From: Chitinophagales bacterium
Lineage (GTDB): Bacteria > Bacteroidota > Bacteroidia > Chitinophagales > Saprospiraceae
Length of the DNA: 64,000 nucleotides
Reading direction: 5' to 3'
NCBI GenBank assembly: GCA_013299105.1
Contig: JAAFJY010000002.1
Coordinates: 62,001-126,000 of the forward strand
Shown: positions 1 to 9,333 of the stretch, piece by piece
Layout: each line of letters opens with the position of its first letter
Numbering within the stretch: position 1 is the first letter of the stretch
The notes under the pieces: model-generated
What the model was told of the DNA's origin: nothing
Databases searched by the model: none
What the model saw: only the letters and a program-made list of their open reading frames with translations
Translations under genes and position numbers: made by a program

Positions 1-63
1 TTCGGCTAGCTTTTTTTCGAGAGCCTCCATTTGTTGAATAAGGTTTTCCCTGTTAGCTTCCAT
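1..63 (-). CDS. N-terminus of an unknown gene, cut by window edge
   Basis: An ATG on the minus strand at 63 opens 21 codons that run off the left edge without a stop. It lies 18 bases after the stop of the PAPS-reductase-like gene, on the same strand, so it is probably the next gene of that operon. The visible residues are rich in E, K, L and Q (MEANRENL, MEALEKKLAE), which suggests an amphipathic or coiled-coil helix. It is too short to assign. In Ssp-type loci an effector of the SspE type can follow the modification genes, but nothing here proves that. Confidence 0.55.
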   Translation of the reverse strand, partial: MEANRENLIQQMEALEKKLAE

Positions 64-81
64 CGTATAATGAATAGTAGT

Positions 82-1179
82 TTAGAGAAAACAAGCTGCA
101 CACCCCACTTCTTCTTCCTCTTCGAGGATATCGAGTAAAAAGGGGCCATTTCTTTTCACTCCTGTTGTTTTTGATATAAACTCATACTTAATTTGCTCTA
201 TCCTTTCAGGCTTAATTAACTCTGCGAGACTCTCATTTTGCCCCCAAGTGTAGCCATCACGCTCATACTCCATCGCCTTAAAGAAAAGGTCAGGGTGTTG
301 CTCATACAGCCAGACCCATTCTATTCTTTGTTGGAAAAAGCAAAAATAACATCCCGAACGACTACGGGCGTACTCCCCCTTTTTTCCATTTACTTCGAAT
401 TCTATCTTCTTGTAATAGGACGGAGTTCCAACCCCACTATCTTCCAGCAGTCGGAATATGTCCTCTCTCACCAAGTTACTTTCATCTTCAACCAAAGGAA
501 AATATTCTTCTAAGGCAACAGGATAACTTGTTTCACGTAGAGAAGCAAATACTAATTTATTGAAATCACGAATATTAAGATCAAGGATTAGGTTAAGTTT
601 TTGTTGCATTGGAAAACTTACACCTATTTGCTGTCCCAAAAGCTCCAATAACCTAGCACTCCGATTTTCTAGATCGATACTCGAAAATAAATCCAGCATC
701 TTTTCGATATTTGAATTAGATAGGACAAGTTTAATAATTTCTTCACTCCATATGTTTCTGCGAAAAGGAAAAATAGATTGTATGTTTGTTTTCGTAGAAA
801 TATATCCCTCACGATCCTCATCGCCCCTTATTCCAACATATGATAAAGTTGGGTCACTTCCAATGTATCGTTCAAAAGGCTCTAACTTCAAAGAGCGGGT
901 ACACCATCTAACTAATGAAGAAGGTAAAAAATAGCCCTTAATTTTTACATAATGATCAAAAGGATTAAGATGACTATTTTCAACTGCTCGCAATTTTGAA
1001 ATTTTCTTGCCCAGAAAATTTTCTAAACTTTCAATTAACTGATACGTTTCATCTAATTCTTTTCCAGTGTCACATGTATAATAATCTATATCCAAGTTAG
1101 GGTACTTGGTTTTCATATAAATTGCAAGTGCTGCACTGTCTTTACCACCTGAAATTCCCAAAACATGTCTTACACTCAT
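82..1179 (-). CDS. PAPS reductase / ATP pyrophosphatase family protein (SspD/DndC-like)
   Basis: The protein is an adenine-nucleotide alpha-hydrolase-fold ATP pyrophosphatase. The PP-loop SGGKDS lies at residues 10-15. Candidate metal or sulfur cysteines are in RWCTRS (C93), GCYFC (C277, C280) and the C-terminal tail GCAAC (C360, C363). I chose the ATG at 1179; the open frame also allows a TTG two codons upstream. In DNA phosphorothioation systems this family (DndC, SspD) activates the DNA backbone for sulfur insertion. The gene follows the large ATPase with a 12-base gap, and the upstream genes are the ATPase and a DUF4007 protein. That trio makes SspD a better label than a sulfate-assimilation CysH. 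No cysteine desulfurase is visible in the window. The exact substrate is inference. Confidence 0.85.
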   Translation of the reverse strand: MSVRHVLGISGGKDSAALAIYMKTKYPNLDIDYYTCDTGKELDETYQLIESLENFLGKKISKLRAVENSHLNPFDHYVKIKGYFLPSSLVRWCTRSLKLEPFERYIGSDPTLSYVGIRGDEDREGYISTKTNIQSIFPFRRNIWSEEIIKLVLSNSNIEKMLDLFSSIDLENRSARLLELLGQQIGVSFPMQQKLNLILDLNIRDFNKLVFASLRETSYPVALEEYFPLVEDESNLVREDIFRLLEDSGVGTPSYYKKIEFEVNGKKGEYARSRSGCYFCFFQQRIEWVWLYEQHPDLFFKAMEYERDGYTWGQNESLAELIKPERIEQIKYEFISKTTGVKRNGPFLLDILEEEEEVGCAACFL

Positions 1180-1191
1180 GATCAAACAAGT

Positions 1192-4100
1192 TTAGTTTTG
1201 AAGCAAGTCCTTCAGTACATTAGCAAGGGCTGCGATATTAAGGGTTTTATCTTTGCTCAATCGGGTTCGAATCTCCTCTTCTATTCGGCTGATTTCGGCT
1301 TTCTTTTTCTTGGGGAATCGAACCATCTTGCGTTCAACAGCTTCAAAGGTAGTAATTTCTAAGCCTAAAGCGCTTTCTTTTTCCTCATCAAAACCCTGCT
1401 GCGAAAGATTTGTTAATGTGTCAAGTTCTAAAACGTAGTTTTTGAGCTTATCGTACAACAATGGTTCGTCTTCATCCTTCAGTTTTTCTAGCGTCGTGCC
1501 AATGATCGCTTGCGCAAGAGAGTTGAGCCAAGCCTTTCTATCATCCAATTCAGATGAAAGGCGAATCAGCAATGTTTTATGGTGAGGCAGCAATTGATGC
1601 TGCTTAATTCCTTTGAAGCGTTCATTTAGTTTAGTCTTGTACTCCTCAAATGCTAGTGATTCATACAAGATTTCCTCGGTAATGAATGCTTCGAAACGGT
1701 TAATCAATTCATCATAAGATGCTTGAAGTTCTCTGACCCCAGTTTGTAATCGAGAGATGAAGCCTTCTAATAGACCAGAAGATTTTTTTAATTGGTCCAA
1801 AGTCAAGCCTAAAGCAAGTGGGAAATCTTCAAAGAAGGTTTTCTCGGGATCTGTTGCTGTTGCAATAGCTTTTCTTATCGCAAGTGTTTCTTTTTGGAGG
1901 CGCTTAGTATGTTTTGCATAATCAGGCAATGCTCGATAAAAACTTAGAAATGGACGGATTGTTTCAATAAATGTGCTGTTGTCCAGCCGTTCTTTTGCAT
2001 GCTGATTCAGTAGTTGGCGATAGTGATTGAAAATTTCCAAACGCACTCCATCAACATCAAATGCTTTGATTTGGTAATCTTTGGGGCTTTTTGCGATAAG
2101 CTCAAGCGTTTCCTCTCTTAAATCAGGGAGGTACACTCCATTTCCGAATAAAGCGAACTCATTTCGCTTGATAAATAGAAATGAAGGCAACCAAAAATCA
2201 ATCAGCCCCTGTTTAAGTTTAAAAGGAGGTTTTGTTAACGATTCATAGAATTCGATTAATGGCAGACGGTGCTTTTTAGCCTTCTCCAAAAACTCTTCAC
2301 CATGCTTCCACAATGCCATGAACTTTGAATCTTCATTAATGCATACTGCTGCGAAAGGATCTTGAGGATTAGAAATCAAACCATTCTCCTTCAAGAGTGT
2401 AAGGAATATAGTTTTCTCAGGAGGAAATTTATCTTTTTCAAAGCCTAAATCTGGATCATTCCAATGATTTACCAAATGTCTGAGGTATGATTTTTTTGCA
2501 GTGTGAACCTGTGACGACAATTTATTCCTATTAACCAATTCACTAAGATAAACTGGTGTGCCATGGTAAACATCTGCACATATTTTTGTCAAGCAGCTAT
2601 TTAAGTCTCGCTTTGACCGAACATTCAAAATGCTACCTTGATAAACCCAATCCACATGATTAGAACCACTATACAAATGGTCCAATATATAATGACTGAG
2701 TAACATTTCTTGATGAAATAGAATATTTCTTAGTTCATTTTGTGCCACCCGATCTTCAGAGCTTACATTTTGAATGGTTTTTTTGGTCTTTTCAATTTCC
2801 TTTAAAAGATCACGGATTACAGCAGTATTTTTATAAACACCAAACAATATAGCCTTATCTTTAATTTTCCTGCTTGTTTCTTTAATTTTTTCGAGCTCTA
2901 ACTCCTCATTAAAGATAAGATTGATAAATCCATCAGTGTCCCCCTTTAGTGATAGTTTAAACTCAGGCTCTTTCGAAAAAACGAATTCAAAAATTCGTGG
3001 AGTACCTGTTTGATAGTAGTACTCTTTTGCAAAAACAGCAGGGAAAGAGAAGTATTTATTAAGCAACCCAATCACATCTCCTATTTCCCCTATTTGATCA
3101 CCTGCTTGTAACAACTCTTGGTCAATATCAACATCAGTCCCTTCATTGATTACAAATCGTGAGTGATACTTTCGAAAGGACAAGACTTTTTTATCAATCA
3201 AATTCTTTAAAACACTAGGCGGTGATAAAACCCCCAAGCAATGCTCTGCATACTCAAGCAAGAAAGTTTCGTCAAGTTTCGATCCTTTTGATGCAAAAAT
3301 ATTGAGTAAGCCTACCGACTTGATAAGTTTTAAGGAATCACTTAAAAAATGCCCTTCCACTTCATTTTCTACTTTTTCTAATGCTCCTTTAATACCTATC
3401 CAAGCTGATAAGTCTGGATTGTATTTTGAGTTAAGAAAAGTGTAGTAATTGAAGATTAGATTGTCATAAAGATTACTGAGATTGTAGAAAGGATTACTTC
3501 TTCGGTCATAGTTACCGTTGATGCTTGTGTGTTCCGTCCCTTCTAAAAAAGAAAAAAGAGAACGTTCGTTCTGTCCATATCTTTGCATTGCTAATGTTGA
3601 TACAGATGCAGTCAACAAGTCTAATGGAAAAAGCTTCGGCGCTAGTGATTTTGCAAAGCTTGATGTAAAAGAGAAAGCTTTAGTTTGCAAAAATAATTGA
3701 GTTGCTTTCTCAACCAATTTTGCATCTAATGACTCAATTTTTTTTTGCCCTAGTCGCTCGCCTGCCAAAAGGAGTAGTTGCTCAACAGGCTCGTTGAATG
3801 TGAGCTCTCGAAATCGCCCTTTTACTTTGGTCCATTCCTGCCGCTGTACATTATTCAAAGAGAGTGCATAAGCGTCAAAATTTTGATGCAGCGTAGTGAC
3901 AAGAATAATGTTATATACTGGGTTATTTACGAATTCGGCTAGTTGCTGAAGAAAGTAAAGTTCTCTTTCAGGTATGTTTTTAGTCGCATATTCTAAAAAT
4001 TTTCCAAATTCATCTATCATTAGTACAAGTAAACCTTTATTAGCACCTAATTGGTGATAACGATGATAGATTTCAGCAAACACTTCTTCTGTTGAAGCAT

Positions 4101-4419
4101 TTTTATTTAAAAATTTGTTTGCAAAGAACTCTGACAAAGAGCTAAATTCACCAATCAAAGGTAACACCTCTACATTGAGGGTTTCTAGTCCACCCGCATC
4201 AAAAAAATGTTTTCTATTTCTTAGCACATTAGATAACGCCCAAAGAAATGAAGATTTACCAGTACCATATGATCCAATAATGGTGAAAGACCGAAATCCG
4301 CCATTGAAATCATCAGCAATTTGAGCAGCTAAACGTTTAGCGTTTGGCGTAGGCAAATAGTTGATTTCAGAATCTTGATCCCGAAAAATGTTTACTGAAG
4401 GAGTGAATTTAGTAGCCAT
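1192..4419 (-). CDS. Large P-loop ATPase of a DUF4007/PAPS-reductase operon (SspC-like)
   Basis: This is a 1075-residue protein with an N-terminal AAA-type P-loop. Walker A is GSYGTGKSS at 49-57, and a Walker B-like strand LLVLMIDEF is at about 130-138. The rest is long and helical, with no domain I recognise and charged stretches near the C-terminus (FPKKKKAEISRIEEE). The ATG at 4419 overlaps the end of the DUF4007 gene by 11 bases, so the two are probably translationally coupled. By position it corresponds to SspC, the ATPase of Ssp phosphorothioation loci, but it is large, and large ATPases also occur in BREX and other defence systems. The ATPase fold is seen; the Ssp role is inferred from the neighbours. 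Confidence 0.8.
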   Translation of the reverse strand: MATKFTPSVNIFRDQDSEINYLPTPNAKRLAAQIADDFNGGFRSFTIIGSYGTGKSSFLWALSNVLRNRKHFFDAGGLETLNVEVLPLIGEFSSLSEFFANKFLNKNASTEEVFAEIYHRYHQLGANKGLLVLMIDEFGKFLEYATKNIPERELYFLQQLAEFVNNPVYNIILVTTLHQNFDAYALSLNNVQRQEWTKVKGRFRELTFNEPVEQLLLLAGERLGQKKIESLDAKLVEKATQLFLQTKAFSFTSSFAKSLAPKLFPLDLLTASVSTLAMQRYGQNERSLFSFLEGTEHTSINGNYDRRSNPFYNLSNLYDNLIFNYYTFLNSKYNPDLSAWIGIKGALEKVENEVEGHFLSDSLKLIKSVGLLNIFASKGSKLDETFLLEYAEHCLGVLSPPSVLKNLIDKKVLSFRKYHSRFVINEGTDVDIDQELLQAGDQIGEIGDVIGLLNKYFSFPAVFAKEYYYQTGTPRIFEFVFSKEPEFKLSLKGDTDGFINLIFNEELELEKIKETSRKIKDKAILFGVYKNTAVIRDLLKEIEKTKKTIQNVSSEDRVAQNELRNILFHQEMLLSHYILDHLYSGSNHVDWVYQGSILNVRSKRDLNSCLTKICADVYHGTPVYLSELVNRNKLSSQVHTAKKSYLRHLVNHWNDPDLGFEKDKFPPEKTIFLTLLKENGLISNPQDPFAAVCINEDSKFMALWKHGEEFLEKAKKHRLPLIEFYESLTKPPFKLKQGLIDFWLPSFLFIKRNEFALFGNGVYLPDLREETLELIAKSPKDYQIKAFDVDGVRLEIFNHYRQLLNQHAKERLDNSTFIETIRPFLSFYRALPDYAKHTKRLQKETLAIRKAIATATDPEKTFFEDFPLALGLTLDQLKKSSGLLEGFISRLQTGVRELQASYDELINRFEAFITEEILYESLAFEEYKTKLNERFKGIKQHQLLPHHKTLLIRLSSELDDRKAWLNSLAQAIIGTTLEKLKDEDEPLLYDKLKNYVLELDTLTNLSQQGFDEEKESALGLEITTFEAVERKMVRFPKKKKAEISRIEEEIRTRLSKDKTLNIAALANVLKDLLQN

Positions 4420-5287
4420 GATAGTAACGATCTAGAATTTTATAGGGATTGGGTTTTGACTTAAATTGAAGCTCTCGAATACCTGCATCGTCTTTGTAAA
4501 CTAAAAAAGGGTGATCTTTACAAAGTGTTTCTATCTTCTCCATTAGCCCTGAACGACTGATCGCAAAAATAGAGCCAACGCTATCATATTCTCTCTCTAA
4601 GGTTTCTAAATTGACGGACATGCCAAGTTTAGGATCATTGAGCAGGTTGAATAGAAGCACTTCATTAGGTATCTGCTCTTTTTCATTGGTTTCTATATGA
4701 TAATTTATTGCCTTCTCTTTTTGGATTATATTCACTAGTTTTAATTCTGGGAATATACCTGATACTATTTCTTCTTTGTCTTTCCCATTGGAATCGACTC
4801 CTATATAGAGTTTTATGAAGACATCAAAGTCATTTTCTAATGTGTTTACACTAAACTCCGCTTTTGTTATTGATTCAATTTTTATTTTCATCAATTTCAC
4901 AAAATTATCCTTTGAAAATTCTAATTTCTCTTTTCTTAATTCATTGAAAATAAAACTGTAAGCCGTTGCATATCCTTTATGTACTAATCTATGGTGTAGT
5001 AACCAAAGGCTTGCATCATCTTCAAGATATGGGTCTTTACCGTCTTCGCCAAATAGATAGTCTGCAAATTCATTGGTTTTTAAGCCGTCCTTTTCAAGTA
5101 GATCGAAGGCTCGCATCCAATATCTGATTGATGTAACCATGTTTTTTCCAACCCCCAATTTTACAACCGCATCATTGTCACTAAATGATTTGCCTGATCG
5201 GATATAATCATACCCTTTTTTGAGCCAAAGATGCCTGCATTGAAAACTTTCATGACCTGAAAATACGGGTTTGGAGAAGGTATTCAT
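4409..5287 (-). CDS. DUF4007 family protein (SspB-like)
   Basis: The N-terminus carries the hallmark FSGHESF followed by a LWLKKGYDYI segment, typical of the DUF4007 family. The length, 292 residues, is normal for that family. DUF4007 proteins are found with PAPS-reductase-like and ATPase genes in Ssp-type DNA phosphorothioation systems, where SspB is a DNA nickase; that link is from memory of the family. It is the first gene of the operon and has a good promoter immediately upstream. The residues KLGVGKNMVTSIRYWMRAF at about 45-63 look like a DNA-binding helix-turn-helix. No classical nuclease motif is evident by eye. Confidence 0.8.
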   Translation of the reverse strand: MNTFSKPVFSGHESFQCRHLWLKKGYDYIRSGKSFSDNDAVVKLGVGKNMVTSIRYWMRAFDLLEKDGLKTNEFADYLFGEDGKDPYLEDDASLWLLHHRLVHKGYATAYSFIFNELRKEKLEFSKDNFVKLMKIKIESITKAEFSVNTLENDFDVFIKLYIGVDSNGKDKEEIVSGIFPELKLVNIIQKEKAINYHIETNEKEQIPNEVLLFNLLNDPKLGMSVNLETLEREYDSVGSIFAISRSGLMEKIETLCKDHPFLVYKDDAGIRELQFKSKPNPYKILDRYYHGY

Positions 5288-5313
5288 CTTACTAGGTCTA
5301 TTTTTGAATACTG

Positions 5314-5343
5314 CAAAGTTAGCACAAATCGCCGAAAATACAA
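5314..5343 (-). promoter_or_regulatory. Bacteroidota-type promoter of the DUF4007 operon
   Basis: On the minus strand TTG (5341-5343) is followed after 19 bases by TAACTTTG (5314-5321), a full match to the TAnnTTTG -7 element. It lies about 27 bases upstream of the DUF4007 ATG. Confidence 0.6.
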
Positions 5344-5434
5344 GTTGTTTTAAAAAATACTACCCACTTCGTGAATCTTTCCTTCCCCATTTCTTCCTAC
5401 CTTTATATCACCATTGAAAAGCAAAAACAAGCAC

Positions 5435-6244
5435 ATGCTACTCCACCACACCCATTACGCTGGAAAGAAACAAGCCTGGTTCAAACACGGCCAAGGCCCA
5501 TGTATTGTGTTGTTGCACGGTTTTTGTGAAAACCACCGCATCTGGGCCGATTATTACAAACCTTTGACCCAGCGAGGCTACCAGGTTTTGGGCATCGACT
5601 TACCTGGTTTTGGGCAATCAGAAACCCTGGAGCAAGCAAGCATGGCTGAAATGGCCGCTGCGGTAAAAAGTGTGCTGGACACAGAAAAACTGGAGCAAGT
5701 CATCATGATCGGGCACTCAATGGGTGGCTATGTGGCTCTGGAATTTGCGGCTGCTTATCCTGATCGTTTGTTGGGCTTTGGTTTGTTTCATTCACACCCA
5801 TATGTGGATAGCCCAGAGAAAAAAACTGGGCGCTACCAAAGTGCCGAAAAAGTGCTCGAAGAAGGCAGTCGGGCATTTGTGAGCCGCTTGTATCCGGGGC
5901 TTTTCCCAGCAGCTTGGCCCGCAGCACACCCCGCTGAAATGAGTGACTTAATCGAACAAGGCAGCCACCTGTCGCCCGAAGGCATCGCTTATGGCCTGCG
6001 TTGCATGGCTGATCGGCGCGACCATACCGACACTTTAACCCAAAGCAAGGTCCCCGTACTTTTCATCGTAGGCTTGGATGATCCACTGCAAGACGAGCGC
6101 CACAAAACCGAGCCGCCAAGCCTACCAGCTGTGGCAATGGTCCATTTTTTGCCTGGGGTTGGGCACATGGGCATGTTGGAAGCTTTTGCAGAAACATTAG
6201 CAATTGTCGGCAATTTTTCCGACTTTTGTACTAAAGGCCACTGA
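5435..6244 (+). CDS. Alpha/beta hydrolase
   Basis: This is an alpha/beta-hydrolase fold enzyme. It has an oxyanion-hole motif LLHGF, the nucleophile elbow GHSMGG (Ser at about 95 from the ATG), an acid in GLDDPL and a catalytic His in GVGHMGM near the C-terminus. Length is about 269 residues. I chose the ATG at 5435; a TTG seven codons upstream is also open. No signal peptide is seen, so it is probably cytoplasmic. Substrate cannot be read from the sequence; esterase, haloperoxidase-like and MhpC-like proteins all share this layout. It diverges from the DUF4007 operon and stands alone. Confidence 0.85.
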   Translation: MLLHHTHYAGKKQAWFKHGQGPCIVLLHGFCENHRIWADYYKPLTQRGYQVLGIDLPGFGQSETLEQASMAEMAAAVKSVLDTEKLEQVIMIGHSMGGYVALEFAAAYPDRLLGFGLFHSHPYVDSPEKKTGRYQSAEKVLEEGSRAFVSRLYPGLFPAAWPAAHPAEMSDLIEQGSHLSPEGIAYGLRCMADRRDHTDTLTQSKVPVLFIVGLDDPLQDERHKTEPPSLPAVAMVHFLPGVGHMGMLEAFAETLAIVGNFSDFCTKGH

Positions 6245-6276
6245 AAGAACAACTTGTAGAAATTGACACATGCATT

Positions 6277-6360
6277 ACCTAGCTTCGCTAGGTTTGTTGG
6301 GAACACGGATTTTACGGATGAAACGGATCTTCACGGATTTCCAATATGATTTTGACCTCC
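6277..6360 (+). repeat. Short derivative of repeat family R2
   Basis: A perfect hairpin ACCTAGC-TTC-GCTAGGT (6277-6293) is followed by GGGAACACGGAT and, near the end, CGGATTTCCAATATGATTTTG. These match the hairpin, the post-hairpin and the distal parts of the R2 copies. The long GT-rich/CA-rich middle is missing and is replaced by short ACGGAT repeats. Confidence 0.5.
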
Positions 6361-6467
6361 AAAGTAAAAGCTTACCCTACAAGCATAACAGGGCGGGCAT
6401 GATTTCTACAAAGTTGCTTTTCTCGCCTTGACCACTCACAAAACCTCAGTCACCCTAAAACAACCGA

Positions 6468-7202
6468 ATGCTTCCTCCCATGATTTTGGCCGTGATTCCC
6501 GGCCTATTGATTGCTTGGCTCATTTTTAGGGCCGACCGCCATGAGCGGGAATCCTGGTTTCCACTCTTGGTCTGCTTCATGCTTGGCATGATCGTCACCG
6601 TACCAGTGATGCTGGTACAGGAGAAAGTTCATGCGTTGGGTGCGGATGACCCCAGCAGCCTGGTTTGGGCTTTGTTTTCTTCTTTTCTGGTCATTGCACT
6701 GGTTGAGGAGCTGTTCAAATTTCTGATTTTAGTGGTTTTTCCTTATCGGCAGCCCTTTTTCAACGAACCCCTCGATGGCATTGTGTACGCCATGATGATC
6801 GGCATGGGTTTTGCAACGCTTGAAAACCTCTTGTACGCCCTGGAATTTGGCATTCCTACCGTGGTGTTGCGCGGCCTTACTGCGGTACCTACCCACGCCG
6901 TTTGTGCGGTCATGATGGGCTATTTTGTGGGCAAAGCCAAGTTCAACAAAGACAAGAAAAAGAGCCAGAAACTGCTGCTTTCAGGTTTACTTTTGGCATT
7001 TGCGGTGCATGGCATTTACGATTTTTTCATCATCCAAGAAATCTACGACTGGCTCATTGGCTTTTCGATCCTTACGCTGATGGTGAGTTTGGTTTTTGCC
7101 TTGAAAATGTTCAAAGAAGAACAGCAGGAGTCCGAAGAAATGTGGCGCGAAAGGCATCCTGAAACGCCAGCACAAGACCCTGCTGATAAACAAGATTTAT
7201 GA
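6468..7202 (+). CDS. PrsW-family intramembrane metalloprotease
   Basis: This is a multi-pass membrane protein of 244 residues with the PrsW (M82) signature in hydrophobic segments: VEELFK (E80, E81), ENLLYA (E119), an Arg at 135, HAVCAVMMG (H143) and HGIYDF (H181, D185). The family is related to CAAX/Abi proteases. Bacillus PrsW cleaves an anti-sigma factor, but the substrate here is unknown. The stop overlaps the ATG of the following M1 peptidase (ATGA overlap, 4 bases), so the two are co-translated. The C-terminus is a charged cytoplasmic tail. Confidence 0.88.
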   Translation: MLPPMILAVIPGLLIAWLIFRADRHERESWFPLLVCFMLGMIVTVPVMLVQEKVHALGADDPSSLVWALFSSFLVIALVEELFKFLILVVFPYRQPFFNEPLDGIVYAMMIGMGFATLENLLYALEFGIPTVVLRGLTAVPTHAVCAVMMGYFVGKAKFNKDKKKSQKLLLSGLLLAFAVHGIYDFFIIQEIYDWLIGFSILTLMVSLVFALKMFKEEQQESEEMWRERHPETPAQDPADKQDL

Positions 7203-9079
7203 AACATTCGTTTTGGCTTCTCATCTTGACCAGTTTTGTATTTCAGCAATCGTGGGCGCAAAACTTATATACCCCACTCAATTTTCAGGAGGCTTACCAA
7301 AACCAGACCCGCAGCCCCAAAGGTGGCCCAGGCCCAAGATACTGGCAAAACCGCGCCGACTACCAAATCCATCTCCAAATCAAGCCACCCAGTCGGCTCA
7401 TCAAGGGCAAGGAAAACATCATTTATTTCAACAACAGCCCGGATACCTTAAATGAACTGAACTTTAAACTGATCCAAAATACGCGTATCCCCAGCACCTC
7501 GCGGGCCAACAACGTAGCGAGCAACTGGCTAACCAAAGGACTGACGATTCAGTCCGTTCAAATTGCAGGCAAACCGATTCCCTGGGACAATGTGGAAGTC
7601 AATGCATCTGAAAACCCAACAAACCATTTTCTGCCCTTTGCACAGCCGCTCCTGCCTGGCCAAACGTTAAACCTCGAATTGAGTTGGACTTTTGAACTCG
7701 GCAATTCCTCCGATGGCGACCGCGAAGGAGTGGTGGACAAAACCACTTTTTTCTTGGCTTACTTTTTCCCCCGAATCGCTGTGTATGATGACCTTGATGG
7801 CTGGGACGATGTACAACTCAACGAGCAAACCGAGTATTACAATGACTTTGGCAATTTTGAATTGAGTGTAGAAGTGCCCAAAAACTACTTGGTTTGGGCA
7901 ACGGGCGTTTTACAAAACCCCGAACAAGTGCTGCAAGCGCCTTTGGTGCAAAAACTCAAAAGCGCAATAAAGTCCAATCAGGTAAAACACATCGTAAACC
8001 AAAGCGACCTGACGAGTAAAAAAGTGACCTTGCAAAGCCCCAACTTAATTTGGAGGTTCAAAGCCGAAAATGTGACTGATGTGGCCTTGGGCCTCAGCGA
8101 CCATTACTGCTGGGACGCTGTCAGTGCTAAGGGTAACGAAGGTGGTTCCAAGCAAGTTTTAGTGCAAACTGCTTACCACCCCGAATCGGAAGACTACCCT
8201 GAAATGGCCGATATTTGCCGCAAAACGGTAGAGTATTATTCGACCCAAATGCCGGGGTTTCCTTTCCCCTATCCAGTTCTGACCGCTTTCAATGGCCTGG
8301 GGCAAATGGAATATCCGATGATGATCAACGACATCACCCTGACCAACCCAGATGACGTAATCACCCTCGCTACCCACGAGATCGCCCACCAATACCTACC
8401 CTTCATGATGGGTACCAACGAAAGCCGCTGGGCCTGGATGGACGAAGGTTGGGCTTCGTTTTTTGAATACCACGCCAGCCTCAACGCCTTTGAGATCAAA
8501 GACCCTGGGGCTACTTTTCCCGACTATTACCAATACATGGTGAGCCGCAGCCGCAACGCAGAGATGGATGTGCCTTTATACACCCCTTCCAACCAGCAAT
8601 TTGTCGAGAGCTATGGCTTCAATGCTTACGGCAAGGCCGCCGCTGCTTACACGGCACTCAAGTTGCACCTGGGCGAAGGCACCTTTAAAAAATGCCTGCA
8701 CGAGTATTTTCACCGTTGGGAAGGCAAACACCCTGCACCACACGATTTTTTCAACACCATCAGTGATGCCAGCGGCGAGAATTTAAACTGGTTTTGGCAA
8801 GCCTGGTTTTTTGATTTCAATACTGTCAACCTCGGCATCGCTGATGTCAATTCAGACGGTATTCGCATTGACAACACTGGCGGCAAACCCATCCCCATCC
8901 AACTGAAACTCAGCTTCAGCGACGGCAGCAGCACTGAGGTCAACGAGCCACTGGGCATTTGGAAAGGCCGCGATGCTGTAATTTTGCCCCTGCCAGTTGG
9001 CAAAAACCTGGTCAAAGCAGAGTTGTTGCAAAATTGGTTCCATGAAAAGAGCCTGAAAGACAATGTTTGGGCCAAATAA
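7199..9079 (+). CDS. Secreted M1-family metallopeptidase
   Basis: An N-terminal signal peptide ends near WAQ (residue 21). The protein has the gluzincin zinc site HEIAHQ (H393, E394, H397) and a third ligand E416 in MDEGW, that is HExxH-x18-E. The exopeptidase motif is present in altered form, GQMEYP, in place of GxMEN. The length of 626 residues fits an M1 peptidase with an N-terminal beta domain and a C-terminal tail. It is expected to be periplasmic or exported and to cleave N-terminal residues from peptides. It overlaps the PrsW gene by 4 bases. A second, different M1 peptidase lies at 37.6-39.3 kb. Confidence 0.9.
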   Translation: MKHSFWLLILTSFVFQQSWAQNLYTPLNFQEAYQNQTRSPKGGPGPRYWQNRADYQIHLQIKPPSRLIKGKENIIYFNNSPDTLNELNFKLIQNTRIPSTSRANNVASNWLTKGLTIQSVQIAGKPIPWDNVEVNASENPTNHFLPFAQPLLPGQTLNLELSWTFELGNSSDGDREGVVDKTTFFLAYFFPRIAVYDDLDGWDDVQLNEQTEYYNDFGNFELSVEVPKNYLVWATGVLQNPEQVLQAPLVQKLKSAIKSNQVKHIVNQSDLTSKKVTLQSPNLIWRFKAENVTDVALGLSDHYCWDAVSAKGNEGGSKQVLVQTAYHPESEDYPEMADICRKTVEYYSTQMPGFPFPYPVLTAFNGLGQMEYPMMINDITLTNPDDVITLATHEIAHQYLPFMMGTNESRWAWMDEGWASFFEYHASLNAFEIKDPGATFPDYYQYMVSRSRNAEMDVPLYTPSNQQFVESYGFNAYGKAAAAYTALKLHLGEGTFKKCLHEYFHRWEGKHPAPHDFFNTISDASGENLNWFWQAWFFDFNTVNLGIADVNSDGIRIDNTGGKPIPIQLKLSFSDGSSTEVNEPLGIWKGRDAVILPLPVGKNLVKAELLQNWFHEKSLKDNVWAK

Positions 9080-9333
9080 TGATGAACGAGTAAAAGTTCA
9101 GATCGCTCCGAACAAGGGATCTATTTGTTCATCACATAAGCAATTACGGCTAATATTGATTATAATACTGGCAACATATTCATCAAGGTCAATCATTTTT
9201 GCTTCCGGCTGACACATCGAAATGCCTCTTCAATATATTTGTATTTTAGCTCAAATACTTAACCCAGAATCGCGCAACATTTGGTTTGAAAAATAACGCT
9301 ATTTTATGAAAAGTAGATTTCTAATGTCTACTT

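Noticed and set aside
82-1179. Sulfate-assimilation CysH
   Set aside because: The neighbours are DUF4007 and a defence-type ATPase, not sulfur-assimilation genes, and the cysteine pattern differs.
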